Source: Haloferax marisrubri (lineage in GTDB: Archaea > Halobacteriota > Halobacteria > Halobacteriales > Haloferacaceae). Taken from it: 64,000 nucleotides of DNA. The notes beneath the pieces were generated by a model. The model worked only from the letters and a program-made list of their open reading frames with translations. It was not told where the DNA came from and did no database searches. The translations under genes were made by a program, and so were the position numbers. The stretch covers positions 257,942-321,941 of the forward strand of contig NZ_LOPW02000010.1 in NCBI RefSeq assembly GCF_001469875.2, in the 5' to 3' direction. Below, piece by piece: positions 1 to 8,477 of the stretch; positions within the stretch are counted from its first letter, which is position 1, and the number at the start of each line of letters is the position of its first letter.

Positions 1-1
1 C

Positions 2-1225
2 GACACCGCGAGCGTGAACTACACCGCGAAGGCCACCGGCGGCTACTCCGTCGTCGTCGACTCGGCGTACCTGCCCGAAGGCGGCTTCGTGACGGTTCAC
101 GACGGCACCGTCACCGAAGGCGCGGTGTTCGAGAGCATCCGCGGCACCTCGATGTACCTCGAACCCGGCCTGCACCACGACGTGCGAGTCACGCTCGACT
201 CGCCGCTGAACGAGACGACCACCGTCGTCCCGATGGCGCACGTCGACTCTGACGGCGACGAGACGTACACCTTCCCCGAGTCGGAAGGCGAGGCGGACGG
301 TCCGTACACGGCTGACGGCAGCGCCGTCGTCGACAGCGGCAACGCGACCGTCTCCGCCAGCGTCGACTACACGATGAAGTCCTCGGACGGCGCGACCGTC
401 GTGGTCGACCGGGTCGAACTCTCGCAGGGCGGCTTCGTGACGATTCACGACCCGTCGCTGTCGGGCGGCGCGGTGTTCGATAGCGTGGTCGGCACCTCGA
501 TGTACCTGCCCGCCGGCGTCCACGAGGACGTCGAAGTCACCCTCGACGAGCCGATTCGCTCCTCGCAGGTGCTCACCCCCATGGCGCACATGGACACGAA
601 CGACAACGAGGAATACGACTTCGTGACCAGCGAGGGCGAGGCCGACGGTCCCTTCACGGCTGACGGCGGCGCGGTCGTCGCCAGCGCCCACACCTCGGTC
701 AACGCGGTCGTGACCGCGATGGACCAGTCCGGCGACGGCACGACCGTCACCGTCGAGTCCGTCACGCTCCACGACGGCGGCTTCGTGACGGTCCACGACG
801 CGACGGTCACCGAGGGCCAGGTCTTCGAGAGCGTCCGCGGCACCTCCGCGTACCTCGAACCCGGCACCCACGAGAACGTCGAAATCACCCTCGACGCGCC
901 GCTCGAAGAGTCCGGCACCATCGTCCCGATGGCGCACATGGACACCAACGGCAACGAGGCCTACGACTTCGTGACCGGTGAGGGCGAAAACGACGGGCCC
1001 TACGTCGCCGCGGGCGGCGCGGTCGTCACGACGGCCGACTACACGGTCGAAGGCACGATGACCGAGACGCCGACCGAGACGATGACCGACGAACCCACGA
1101 CCGAGATGACCGACGAGTCGATGGAGACGACGAGCGAGTCGTCCACCGAAGCGCCCGGCTTCGGGCTCGTCGTGGCCCTCGTCGCGCTCGTCGCGGCGGC
1201 GCTCGTCGCCGCCCGGCGTCGGTAA
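2..1225 (+). CDS. Surface protein with DUF7282 repeats and PGF-CTERM anchor (5' end outside window)
   Basis: The frame is open from the first bases, so the N-terminus lies upstream. Three homologous modules of about 115 residues follow each other. Each carries GGFVT(V/I)HD, a GTS(M/A)YL segment, PMAH(V/M)D and a GEADGP-like turn, as in the haloarchaeal DUF7282 family. A Thr/Glu/Ser-rich stalk follows, then the C-terminal signal APGFG, a hydrophobic helix and RRR. This is the PGF-CTERM layout recognised by archaeosortase, which replaces the helix with a lipid anchor. The protein is therefore inferred to be cell-surface and anchored at its C-terminus. Ligand and role are unknown. Confidence 0.85.
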   Translation, partial: DTASVNYTAKATGGYSVVVDSAYLPEGGFVTVHDGTVTEGAVFESIRGTSMYLEPGLHHDVRVTLDSPLNETTTVVPMAHVDSDGDETYTFPESEGEADGPYTADGSAVVDSGNATVSASVDYTMKSSDGATVVVDRVELSQGGFVTIHDPSLSGGAVFDSVVGTSMYLPAGVHEDVEVTLDEPIRSSQVLTPMAHMDTNDNEEYDFVTSEGEADGPFTADGGAVVASAHTSVNAVVTAMDQSGDGTTVTVESVTLHDGGFVTVHDATVTEGQVFESVRGTSAYLEPGTHENVEITLDAPLEESGTIVPMAHMDTNGNEAYDFVTGEGENDGPYVAAGGAVVTTADYTVEGTMTETPTETMTDEPTTEMTDESMETTSESSTEAPGFGLVVALVALVAAALVAARRR

Positions 1226-1267
1226 CCCCCCGCTGACGACGCACCGGCCCACCACCACACAGAGGCA

Positions 1268-1312
1268 CCCTTTTTCGTACGCCGCGCGGGCCAAAAGCCA
1301 CCCCCGCGCGGC
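1268..1312. terminator. T-run plus 10-bp perfect hairpin between convergent genes
   Basis: A run of five T lies at 1271-1275. Next is an inverted repeat with arms GCCGCGCGGG (1281-1290) and CCCGCGCGGC (1303-1312) around a 12-nt loop. The site lies between two convergent genes, so a shared termination region is the simplest reading. Archaeal termination depends mostly on the T-run, so the role of the hairpin is inferred. Confidence 0.45.
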
Positions 1313-1360
1313 ACGCGCCCCGCTTTGGGGTTATTTTACGCCGCCGAGCGTGAGCGCCGA

Positions 1361-1822
1361 CTATTCCGACGAACGCATCCGCGCCGCGTAGTCCCACGTA
1401 TGCAGCCGCTCGGGCCGAATCCGAATCATCACCTCGTCGCGCTCGGGCGAGAGCAATCGCTTCGCCAGTTCCGAGTCGGTGTCGCCGAGATACCGGGTGA
1501 TGAGTCGCCGCAGAACGTCCTTCTCCGCGTCGGGTTCGACGGTCGCGGTGCCCCGGCCGCGGACGCCCCGGTACGGCGGGTCGTTGGTCGAGATTTCGAA
1601 CGCCACGTCGTCGTGGGCGCGGAGGAACCGCACCACGTCGGCGTCGGCCGAAGTGGCACACCGGAGTTCGGTCGCCTCGGAGTCCCACTCGTACCACAGC
1701 GAGAGCATCCAGAGGTCGTCCGCCGGGGTGCGACACGAGAGCCGAACCGGGACGGTCGCGTCGGCGAGGAAGTCGTCGACGCGGTCGCGCGACCACGGGC
1801 CGGTGGGGTCGGAGGCGTCCAT
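1361..1822 (-). CDS. Pyridoxamine 5'-phosphate oxidase-family FMN-binding protein
   Basis: The 153-residue protein has the split-barrel layout of the PNPOx-like family: FLADATVPVRLSC near the N-terminus, LWMLSLWYEW, a central GRGTATV strand, and a basic/aromatic C-terminus (RIRPERLHTWDYA). Relatives bind FMN or F420 and reduce small substrates, but the sequence does not fix the substrate. The frame stays open upstream. The ATG at 1822 (MDASDP) is preferred because conserved sequence begins about 10 residues later and the upstream extension is low-complexity. It converges with the surface-protein gene to its left. Confidence 0.75.
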   Translation of the reverse strand: MDASDPTGPWSRDRVDDFLADATVPVRLSCRTPADDLWMLSLWYEWDSEATELRCATSADADVVRFLRAHDDVAFEISTNDPPYRGVRGRGTATVEPDAEKDVLRRLITRYLGDTDSELAKRLLSPERDEVMIRIRPERLHTWDYAARMRSSE

Positions 1823-1930
1823 GGTGGTCGTTCGGGCGGGACGGGCTAAATTCGGTAGGCTCGGTGGAAGTAGAGCGGCGGAAGCGGTGACCTCGACCGC
1901 CGGTGAGTTCGCCGTGCCACCAGACATAGA

Positions 1931-1947
1931 AGTGTCTGGACACAACT
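1931..1947. promoter_or_regulatory. Inverted repeat GTGTC-TG-GACAC before the next gene
   Basis: The arms GTGTC and GACAC are separated by TG (1932-1943). Flanking AG and ACT extend the symmetry slightly. The element ends 11 bp before the ATG at 1955, where a repressor could block a leaderless transcript. The factor is unknown. Confidence 0.35.
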
Positions 1948-1954
1948 CCCTGTG

Positions 1955-2308
1955 ATGACGGACACAGACCTCGGTACGGCGGTAATCGTCTACGACGACC
2001 CCGACGAGGGAACCGTCGAGAAACGCGTCGAAAACGAGAACATCGCCTACTTTCAGGACCACTGGATCGTGAAACGCGACGAGGACGCCGGCGGCAACGA
2101 CGTCGTCCGCCGGATTCCGATTCAGCGAGTCCACTACGTCGAGCGCTCCGTCGAGGAGTTCGAGACGGAGGTCAAGACGCTCCGAAACCAGGTCGAGTCG
2201 TTCGCGAAGAACCTGCAGTCGTCCCTCTTGGGCGGCGGTGACGACGCCGACACGCGAACGGAAGACCCCCAGCGCATCGAAGTCGAAGACGGTCGGTCGA
2301 GCGAGTAA
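1955..2308 (+). CDS. Small acidic protein with C-terminal helix
   Basis: This is a 117-residue protein that I cannot name. The N-terminal half looks beta-rich (GTAVIVYDDPDEG, ENIAYFQDHWIVK). The segment around residues 65-95 (SVEEFETEVKTLRNQVESF) has heptad spacing and probably forms a coiled coil. The tail is acidic and disordered. A GTG codon sits immediately before the chosen ATG, so the start is uncertain by one codon. It is transcribed toward arcS with a gap of about 120 bp. Confidence 0.7.
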   Translation: MTDTDLGTAVIVYDDPDEGTVEKRVENENIAYFQDHWIVKRDEDAGGNDVVRRIPIQRVHYVERSVEEFETEVKTLRNQVESFAKNLQSSLLGGGDDADTRTEDPQRIEVEDGRSSE

Positions 2309-2428
2309 CTCCCTCCCTCTCCGCTGTTTTTCGCGTGACTCGCCGCGTGCGAAGACGCCCGGCGTCCCGTCCACCTCGGCGCGCCCGCAGAAGACAAGTT
2401 AATTGCCTATCGGGGGCCGAAAGCGGGT

Positions 2429-4186
2429 ATGACCGATTACTTCGAGGTTCACGCCCGCGACGGCGCCGCTCGAATCGGGGAGTTGCGGCTCTCGGATTCG
2501 GTGACGACGCCGGCGGTCGTGGACGACGTGCTCGCGGACGCCGGCAGTCTCTGGGCGACCGAGCGCGAACTCCCCGACGGCTCCGACGACGTGCTGACCG
2601 TGCTCCCCCATCGCTCGCTTCCCGCCGGGAGCGCCGACGAGGTGCGCGAGTCGTTCGCCGTGGACTACCCCGACATGGATTTCCCCTCGGCGGCCGTCGT
2701 CACCGCCGACACGGCCGACGATTACGGCGCTGACGCCTACGTTCTCTCCGACGCGCAGGGCTTCGTCGGCCACGCGCGCGCCTTCCGCGACAACGTCATC
2801 GAGGCGAAGGAGAACCTGCCCGCCGACACGGCGCTCATGCTCTCGGGCGTCGCCACGCCGCGCAACGTCTCGCTTCTCGTCTACGCGGGCGTCGACCTCG
2901 TCGACGAGACGCTCGCCCGCGCCCGCGGCCTCGAAGGGTTCTACCTCACGAGCGACGGCGAGTACTTCCTCGAAGACCTCGACGAACTCCCCTGCGCCTG
3001 CGAGGCCTGCCGCAAACCAGCCTCGGAGTTCACCCGCGCCGACGCCGCCGACCACAACGCCAACGCCCTGCGCGCCGAACTCGCGCGGGTCCGCCGCCGC
3101 GTGCGCGACGGTCGGCTCCGCGACTACGTGGAGGGGCAGGCCCGCCACGACCAGTGGCTGACCGCCCTGTTCCGACGGTTCGACCAGCAGTACTCCTTCA
3201 TGGAGGAACGGGTCCCCGTCATCCGCGACTCGGAACTCACCGCGGCCTCCGAGGAGTCCATCGACCGCGTGGAGATTCAGCGGTTCGCCGACCGCGTGAC
3301 GAAACGCTATCGGAACCGCTTCGACAACCCGCTCGTGCTCCTGCCGTGCTCGGCGAAAAAGCCCTACAGCGAGTCCCAGAGCCACCGGCAGTTCCAGGAG
3401 GCCGTCCAGTACCGCGCGCACATGGTGTCGATGACCTCGCCCATCGGCGTCGTCCCGCAGGAACTCGAACTCACCTACCCCGCCCAGCACTACGACTCGG
3501 TCGTCACGGGCGACTGGTCGGAAGACGAGAAGTCGTTCGTCGCCGAGGTGCTTCGGCGCTATCTGGAGCGCAACGACTACCCGCGAATCATCGCGCACCT
3601 CCCGCCGGGCGCGTACACGGAAATCGTCGAGCGCGTCGCCGACGACTTGGACCTCGACGTGGAGTTCACCGTCTCCGAACACCCGACGACGACTGAGTCC
3701 ATCGGGAACCTCATGCGGACGCTCGACGGCGAACCCAAGTTCACCCGCGAGGAGCGCGAGCACAACGTCGTGAAGGCGCTCGCGGACTACCAACTGGGCC
3801 CGGACGCGGGCGACGCGCTCTTTTCGGACGTGGAGTTGGAGATGACGAGCCGGTACCCCAAACTGCAGGTGTGGAACGACGCGGGCGTGCAGTTAGCGAC
3901 GATGGTCCCGCAGTACGGCGTGCTCTCTTTCACCCTCGAAGGCGCGAAGGTGTGGCGCGACAGCGACGCGCCGACGAAGACGGTCGAAATCGACGGGTTC
4001 GTCCCGCACGGGTCGGTCCTCGCGCCGGGCGTCGTGGACGCCGACGCGGACATCCGTCCGGGCGACGAGGTCGTCGTCGAGGGACCGAAGGCGTTCGCCA
4101 TCGGTCGCGCGGAGATGGGTGGCCGCGAACTCATCGAGTCCACGCGCGGCATCGGGGTCGAGATTCGCCACGTCGAAGAACGGTAA
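2429..4186 (+). CDS. arcS: Archaeosine synthase ArcS (TgtA2-type), lysine transferase acting on preQ0-tRNA
   Basis: ArcS converts preQ0 at tRNA position 15 toward archaeosine. In the known pathway it attaches lysine to the preQ0 nitrile, and the radical SAM partner RaSEA completes the conversion. The 585-residue length fits. The N-terminal ~250 residues are TGT-like, with the zinc-type cluster CACEACRKPASEF near residue 190. The central motif LLPCSAKKPYSES (about 307-319) marks the DUF5591 catalytic region. Residues ~510-582 form a PUA domain (GFVPHGSVLAPGV, GPKAFAIGRAEM). TGT-1 and RaSEA are not in the window. A TATA-like AAGTTAATTG lies about 30 bp before the ATG. Confidence 0.92.
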   Translation: MTDYFEVHARDGAARIGELRLSDSVTTPAVVDDVLADAGSLWATERELPDGSDDVLTVLPHRSLPAGSADEVRESFAVDYPDMDFPSAAVVTADTADDYGADAYVLSDAQGFVGHARAFRDNVIEAKENLPADTALMLSGVATPRNVSLLVYAGVDLVDETLARARGLEGFYLTSDGEYFLEDLDELPCACEACRKPASEFTRADAADHNANALRAELARVRRRVRDGRLRDYVEGQARHDQWLTALFRRFDQQYSFMEERVPVIRDSELTAASEESIDRVEIQRFADRVTKRYRNRFDNPLVLLPCSAKKPYSESQSHRQFQEAVQYRAHMVSMTSPIGVVPQELELTYPAQHYDSVVTGDWSEDEKSFVAEVLRRYLERNDYPRIIAHLPPGAYTEIVERVADDLDLDVEFTVSEHPTTTESIGNLMRTLDGEPKFTREEREHNVVKALADYQLGPDAGDALFSDVELEMTSRYPKLQVWNDAGVQLATMVPQYGVLSFTLEGAKVWRDSDAPTKTVEIDGFVPHGSVLAPGVVDADADIRPGDEVVVEGPKAFAIGRAEMGGRELIESTRGIGVEIRHVEER

Positions 4187-4406
4187 CTCGAACCCGGTCC
4201 GAGAACCGTCACCGGTCCGACCCAAAATCGCCTGACACCTCTCGAAATCCCCTAACCATCTCTCAATCTGATACTTTTTCATCGAGGGATTAATCAGCTT
4301 TTGAACGCCGCTAAATGGGGCGTATACCCGGTTTTCTATACGACGGGTCTCGTCGGAATTATCACGTCGCTATAACTTTAAGTAGTATCCCGGACCAACG
4401 TGGTCC

Positions 4407-4673
4407 ATGATGGCAGAACGACACGAGGGGGAACGACTGGAGTTCGACGAAGTTCCCGACGGCACGGTAGACTGGACGATCACGCAGGCGCTGTTGTCGG
4501 CGAGCGATTCGACCTCGCGTGCTTTAGAATCACACCTCATGCAGGCGCAGTACCACGGTGACGCCGGCCCCGACACGGAGGCGACGGCGCGACACATCGA
4601 CGACGCGATCGACCGGCACACGCGGATTATCGAGGACTTACGCCTCGCACGCGACGCGCTCGAATACCGATAG
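4407..4673 (+). CDS. Small helical protein of unknown function
   Basis: This is an 88-residue acidic protein. It has an N-terminal beta-like stretch (ERLEFDEVPDGTVDW) followed by about 60 residues of predicted helix (ALLSASDSTSRALESHLM, HIDDAIDRHTRIIEDL). No known catalytic motif is visible. ATG codons at 4407 and 4410 are both possible. The upstream sequence CTATAACTTTAAGTAG provides a TATA-like box about 30 bp away, so the gene is probably transcribed on its own. The function is unknown; helical packing suggests protein-protein contact. Confidence 0.7.
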   Translation: MMAERHEGERLEFDEVPDGTVDWTITQALLSASDSTSRALESHLMQAQYHGDAGPDTEATARHIDDAIDRHTRIIEDLRLARDALEYR

Positions 4674-4774
4674 CCGACCCGAAACCGCCGCGTTGTTGTC
4701 CCTCACCGCGCGAACCCGAGCGTACGCCCTCTCACATAAGTTGTTTATTTAACAGCGGCTACGAACAACCGTGT

Positions 4775-5083
4775 ATGAAGTTGGCCGTCCCAACTGACTT
4801 CGACATCCTCGAGGCACTCTCTGATAGGAGGCGAAACACCGCCGTGAATCTCTCGTATATCCTCGATAAGAACCGTTCGTACATCAACACGCGACTGCCG
4901 ATTCTGGCAGATTACGGTCTGTTGGCGCGAGTCGGGCCCGCGCCGAACTCCGGGCTGTACGAAATCACCGAAAAGGGACTAGTCGTCATCGACAACCGCG
5001 ACCAGTACCGCACAGACGGCGTCGACTTCGACGCCCTCGTCGAGTCCGAACTCAGGGCACGGACCGACGAGACGGACACGTAA
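4775..5083 (+). CDS. PhiH1-type winged-helix transcriptional regulator
   Basis: The 102-residue protein reads as one winged-helix domain. FDILEALSDRRRNTAVNLSYIL is helix 1-2. RSYINTRLPILADYGLLARVG gives the recognition helix and the start of the wing. SGLYEITEKGLVVID is the wing and last helix. This matches the small haloarchaeal repressor-like family named after phage PhiH1. A TATA-like GTTTATTTAAC lies about 30 bp before the ATG, as expected for a leaderless gene. The target is unknown; neighbouring small genes are candidates. Confidence 0.75.
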   Translation: MKLAVPTDFDILEALSDRRRNTAVNLSYILDKNRSYINTRLPILADYGLLARVGPAPNSGLYEITEKGLVVIDNRDQYRTDGVDFDALVESELRARTDETDT

Positions 5084-5275
5084 CAGAGGGCGACGCGCCG
5101 CAACCGAAGGTCGGGACGGCCTTCGGAGGCACCCCGGCGTGCTGTTCCTCACGAGGAGTGGCGACGCCGTCTCGGGTCGCACGCTCGTGGCCGTCGATGC
5201 CGGACGCCCGCCCACCGAGCGCGCCGCGGTACGGTCGTCGCCGCCTTTTTGCTGTTTTGTCACCCAGTTCGAGGC

Positions 5276-5665
5276 ATGGCTATCGAACCACTCTCGCTCG
5301 GCGTTCCGAAGCCCATCATCGACGCGCTCCCGGAGGCCGACGACACGGCGGGACAGGACATGCAACGCGCCGTCGAAGGCCTCGAAACGCGACTGAACCG
5401 CGCCATCGAGGACGCCGATACGGAATCGGAGGCCGCCGGCTACGTCGTCGACGCCCTCGAACGGCTCGAAGGCCACTACGAGCGCTACGACGAGTTCATC
5501 CCCGAACTCCGCGCGTGGGGGCAGTCGCCCATCTACGCCATCGCGTGGCGCAACCTCCAAGCGGACCTCATCCTCCAAATCGAGGAGTACGACTGGCTGA
5601 AACCGCATATCGACCGAGAACGGAACCTCCGACTGGTCGAAGATGGCATCCGATTCGGCAAGTAG
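5276..5665 (+). CDS. Conserved small helical protein
   Basis: This is a 129-residue acidic protein that I do not recognise. It is almost entirely helical: MQRAVEGLETRLNRAIEDAD, EAAGYVVDALERLEGHYER, then IYAIAWRNLQADLILQIEEY and a basic end (HIDRERNLRLVEDGIRFGK). The ATG at 5276 (MAIEPLSLG) follows a T-rich promoter-like stretch. An in-frame GTG or TTG further upstream would add only a low-quality extension. No membrane segment or signal peptide is visible. Confidence 0.7.
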   Translation: MAIEPLSLGVPKPIIDALPEADDTAGQDMQRAVEGLETRLNRAIEDADTESEAAGYVVDALERLEGHYERYDEFIPELRAWGQSPIYAIAWRNLQADLILQIEEYDWLKPHIDRERNLRLVEDGIRFGK

Positions 5666-6288
5666 CTAACACACTAGCTTTTCTGACCTGATTGTCTGAC
5701 TTCTGGACTGTGATGCGTTTCTCTCCTTGATAGAACTGATTACTATATACAATACTATCTCTACAAAACATGTAGAAATTGGAACGAAATCTGTCTGTGT
5801 TCCTATTGGTTGAGTAACCATTTCTATGATTGCAAGTAAATTATATAGAGAAAATAATTGTATAAACAAATATATTTCTGGATAATTGTATTATTAGGCC
5901 CAAATGTTGGAGATATTAGATTCAATAGGTCTTCTGGACTTCGTCGAAATGATGGCACTCAGGATCTCCCTCAGCACTATCAAAATTGCTCATTTCCAAC
6001 AATATTATTGGCTCGTATCCTAACACAACCCGAGAGGAAGAACCGATTTCTCAATGTCTACTCTCAGTTTCAGTACAGAATCTATCACGTCCTGGTTGTC
6101 TCTCTCGCAAGACGCGTTCTCTGGGCGACTACCGCCTCTCACGAGCAAAGCCCCATGCATTAAGTGAACCGCCTGCGAGTTCAAAACAGTACATCGTTGG
6201 GAGCAAGGTACGGTATTTCTCTTGGTCCCGCTCAGCCGCTACCGGTTCACAAACTCCCTCGTACCCATGTTCATACCCCTCGGCCCAT
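5666..6288. other. AT-rich gene-poor interval with possible ORF remnants
   Basis: Base composition changes abruptly: about 5690-5930 is strongly AT-rich in an otherwise GC-rich window. Short open frames exist but do not resemble proteins I recognise. One is a 38-codon frame starting at 6053 (MSTLSFSTESITS). No terminal inverted repeats or target duplications could be defined by eye. The stretch may be a decayed insertion, with the promoter of the next gene at its right end. Confidence 0.4.
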
Positions 6289-7191
6289 ATGGCAGACCGT
6301 GACGATGCGGAGTCGGGAGACTCCGACACCGAGATACAGGACTCGCCGTCGTTATCCGACCTCGCGGACCGCGTCGAAAACGGGACGCAGACAGCCGATG
6401 AATCGGGAGGCACCGCCTCGGCCGCGGGAGACGACGACCCGACGACCGACCGACCGTCGTCGACGCTCTCCGACCTCGCGGCGTCGATTCGGCGAAAACA
6501 GGGCTCGTCGGCATCGCCGCCGGACGACGAGGCCTCCGAGTGGGACCTCGTCGGCGACCGTCCGGACGCGCCGTTCGACGAAGCGCATTTCGACGAGAAG
6601 GCGGCGGCGGTGTTCGACCTCGTTGCCGAGCAGTCCAACATCCTCATCGTCGGCCCGGCGGAGACCGCGACGGAGTACAGCCTCTGTACGAAGCTCATGA
6701 CCGGCGACTCGGGGTCCGCAAACCAACTTCTCGTCTCCGTCGAGACGACGCCGGAAGAACAGCTCAACATCCTCAACAACTACCGCGTCGGGAGCGTCGA
6801 AAACCAGACGCTCATCAGCGTCCAATCGTACGACGCGTCCGGCTCGGTAGACGCCGCCGACCTCCCGATAACCATCAAGAACGTCACGAAGGCGACCGAC
6901 CTGCGCCGCATCGGCCTCCTCATCACGAAATCGCTGAACGAGTGGGGCGAGTCGCCGGTCCAATCGACGCTCTGTGTCCACTCGCTTTCGAACCTCATCG
7001 CCGCGGTGGACAACGACCAGCGCGTCTTTCGGTTCCTCCACATCCTCACGAACCGCATCGACTCGGCGGGCGCTCGCGCACACTACCACGTCGACCCGGC
7101 GCGACACGACGACCAGACGCTCCGCACCTTCAAGTCGCTTTTCGACACCACGATACAGTTCGACGCCGACGGCTCGCTGTCGCTCGCGTGA
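6289..7191 (+). CDS. DUF7504-family protein (degenerate RecA/KaiC-like fold)
   Basis: The protein has 300 residues. Residues 1-100 are acidic and disordered and contain two copies of a SLSDLA-type motif. The rest has a RecA-like order: NILIVGPAETATEYSLCTKLM in the Walker A position but without GKS/T, then NQLLVSVETTPEEQLNIL, SLNEWGESPVQSTLCVHSL and a final strand (TTIQFDADGSLSLA). Such haloarchaeal proteins are probably signalling or regulatory relatives that have lost ATP hydrolysis. The ATG at 6289 begins the Haloferax-like composition; the same frame extends upstream only through AT-rich sequence. Confidence 0.7.
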   Translation: MADRDDAESGDSDTEIQDSPSLSDLADRVENGTQTADESGGTASAAGDDDPTTDRPSSTLSDLAASIRRKQGSSASPPDDEASEWDLVGDRPDAPFDEAHFDEKAAAVFDLVAEQSNILIVGPAETATEYSLCTKLMTGDSGSANQLLVSVETTPEEQLNILNNYRVGSVENQTLISVQSYDASGSVDAADLPITIKNVTKATDLRRIGLLITKSLNEWGESPVQSTLCVHSLSNLIAAVDNDQRVFRFLHILTNRIDSAGARAHYHVDPARHDDQTLRTFKSLFDTTIQFDADGSLSLA

Positions 7192-7206
7192 GGCGGCCGA
7201 GGCGTC

Positions 7207-8391
7207 TCACCGCGTGTCGTCGTGTTCGTTCTGTTCGTTCCACTCGAACGAACTCTCACCGGTGTCTATCGCCGTTTCAGGGTCGATAGCTCCCGTCGCG
7301 TCCGGCGTTTCGCCGCCGGCGTCGGTCGCCCCGTCGTCGCCGGCAGATACCGAGTCGAACGAGTCGATTATCTCGTTGACCGCCGCTCGGCTCTGACTCA
7401 TCGAGCGGTCGGACGTTCCGGGCGCGCCGCGCTTCGACTCGGGCGGTTGGCCGTCGGTGTCTGCGGAGTCCCGCGCGGTGTCGCGGTCGCTTGCCGCGTC
7501 GCGGCCGCTCGCTCTCTCGGGTCGCCCGGTCGCCTCGCCCCCACGCCGCGTGCCCCCGTCGCTACTCGCCACCGTCACGGTGTAGTCGGTGAGTACGAGC
7601 CACTTGGTCTCTTTTTCGACCCCGTGTAGCGGGCGCTGACAGTTCGGGCACTCCGGGCTGGTGAGGAGCGTGAGGTCTATCGTCTCCCCGCAGTGTTCGC
7701 AGTCGCCCTCGTGGGTATCGGCCTCCTTGGCGGCCTGCTTCACTCGGCGTAACTGCTCGCGTTCGGCCCGTATCTCGCGTATCTCGGCCCCGTACTGCGT
7801 CTCGATTTCCTTGAGTTTCGTCTCGACGCGGTCGTCGGTCTCGACCAGGTGTTCGAGAATCGTCTGGAGGTTCTCGAACTCGTCGTCGAACCGCGCGTCG
7901 AGCGTCCGATGTCGCTCGCGGAGCGTCGATTCGACCGCGTCGAGTTCGTCCGGCAGGTCTTCGACCTCGTCGAGCGCGGCTTCGAGTTCGTCCAGCCGCG
8001 TCGTGAGCGCCTGTACCGACTGTTCGAGGCGCGCCCGCCGCTGTGCTTCCGTCTCGACCTTCGTTTGGAGTCCCTCGATGAGTTCGAGGACTTCGGTCAG
8101 TTCGTCGTCACTCACGGGCTTGTTCGCTTCCGTATCGTCTCTCGGCGGTGGGGTTTCACCCTCCGCCTCGCTGGGTATCTCGTTGGAGGTGCGGCGGTCC
8201 CGCCCGACGAGTTCCGCAATCTCGTTGAGTTGCCAGTGCGACGCGAGCAACTCCTCGAACACCTGTTCACGCGACTTCCCGGTTTCGCGCACCCGCTGGT
8301 CGAGCCAGGCTTCGAACGACGACAGAATGTCGTCTGCTCGGTCGTTGTCGACGGGGTCGGAGACCATGTACTGTACCGCCTCGGAAAACAT
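7207..8391 (-). CDS. Coiled-coil protein with C-terminal zinc ribbon
   Basis: The protein has about 394 residues if it starts at the ATG at 8391 (MFSEAVQYMVSD). The N-terminal ~90 residues are helical. Residues ~115-255 form a long coiled coil (ELIEGLQTKVETEAQRR, RARLEQSVQALTTRLDELE). A four-cysteine zinc ribbon follows (CEHCG ... CPNCQ, about 20 residues apart), then a disordered acidic tail. The frame is open a further 31 codons upstream, but that extension would overlap the divergent gene starting at 8478. The role is unknown; the architecture suggests a scaffold or nucleic-acid-associated factor. Confidence 0.7.
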   Translation of the reverse strand: MFSEAVQYMVSDPVDNDRADDILSSFEAWLDQRVRETGKSREQVFEELLASHWQLNEIAELVGRDRRTSNEIPSEAEGETPPPRDDTEANKPVSDDELTEVLELIEGLQTKVETEAQRRARLEQSVQALTTRLDELEAALDEVEDLPDELDAVESTLRERHRTLDARFDDEFENLQTILEHLVETDDRVETKLKEIETQYGAEIREIRAEREQLRRVKQAAKEADTHEGDCEHCGETIDLTLLTSPECPNCQRPLHGVEKETKWLVLTDYTVTVASSDGGTRRGGEATGRPERASGRDAASDRDTARDSADTDGQPPESKRGAPGTSDRSMSQSRAAVNEIIDSFDSVSAGDDGATDAGGETPDATGAIDPETAIDTGESSFEWNEQNEHDDTR

Positions 8392-8477
8392 ATCGGTCGC
8401 TAGGACAAAAGTTTTCTTGCGCCTCGGACTATCCCACCGTATGTACGTCCCGCGAGTGTCGCGTCCGCCGTCAGATA

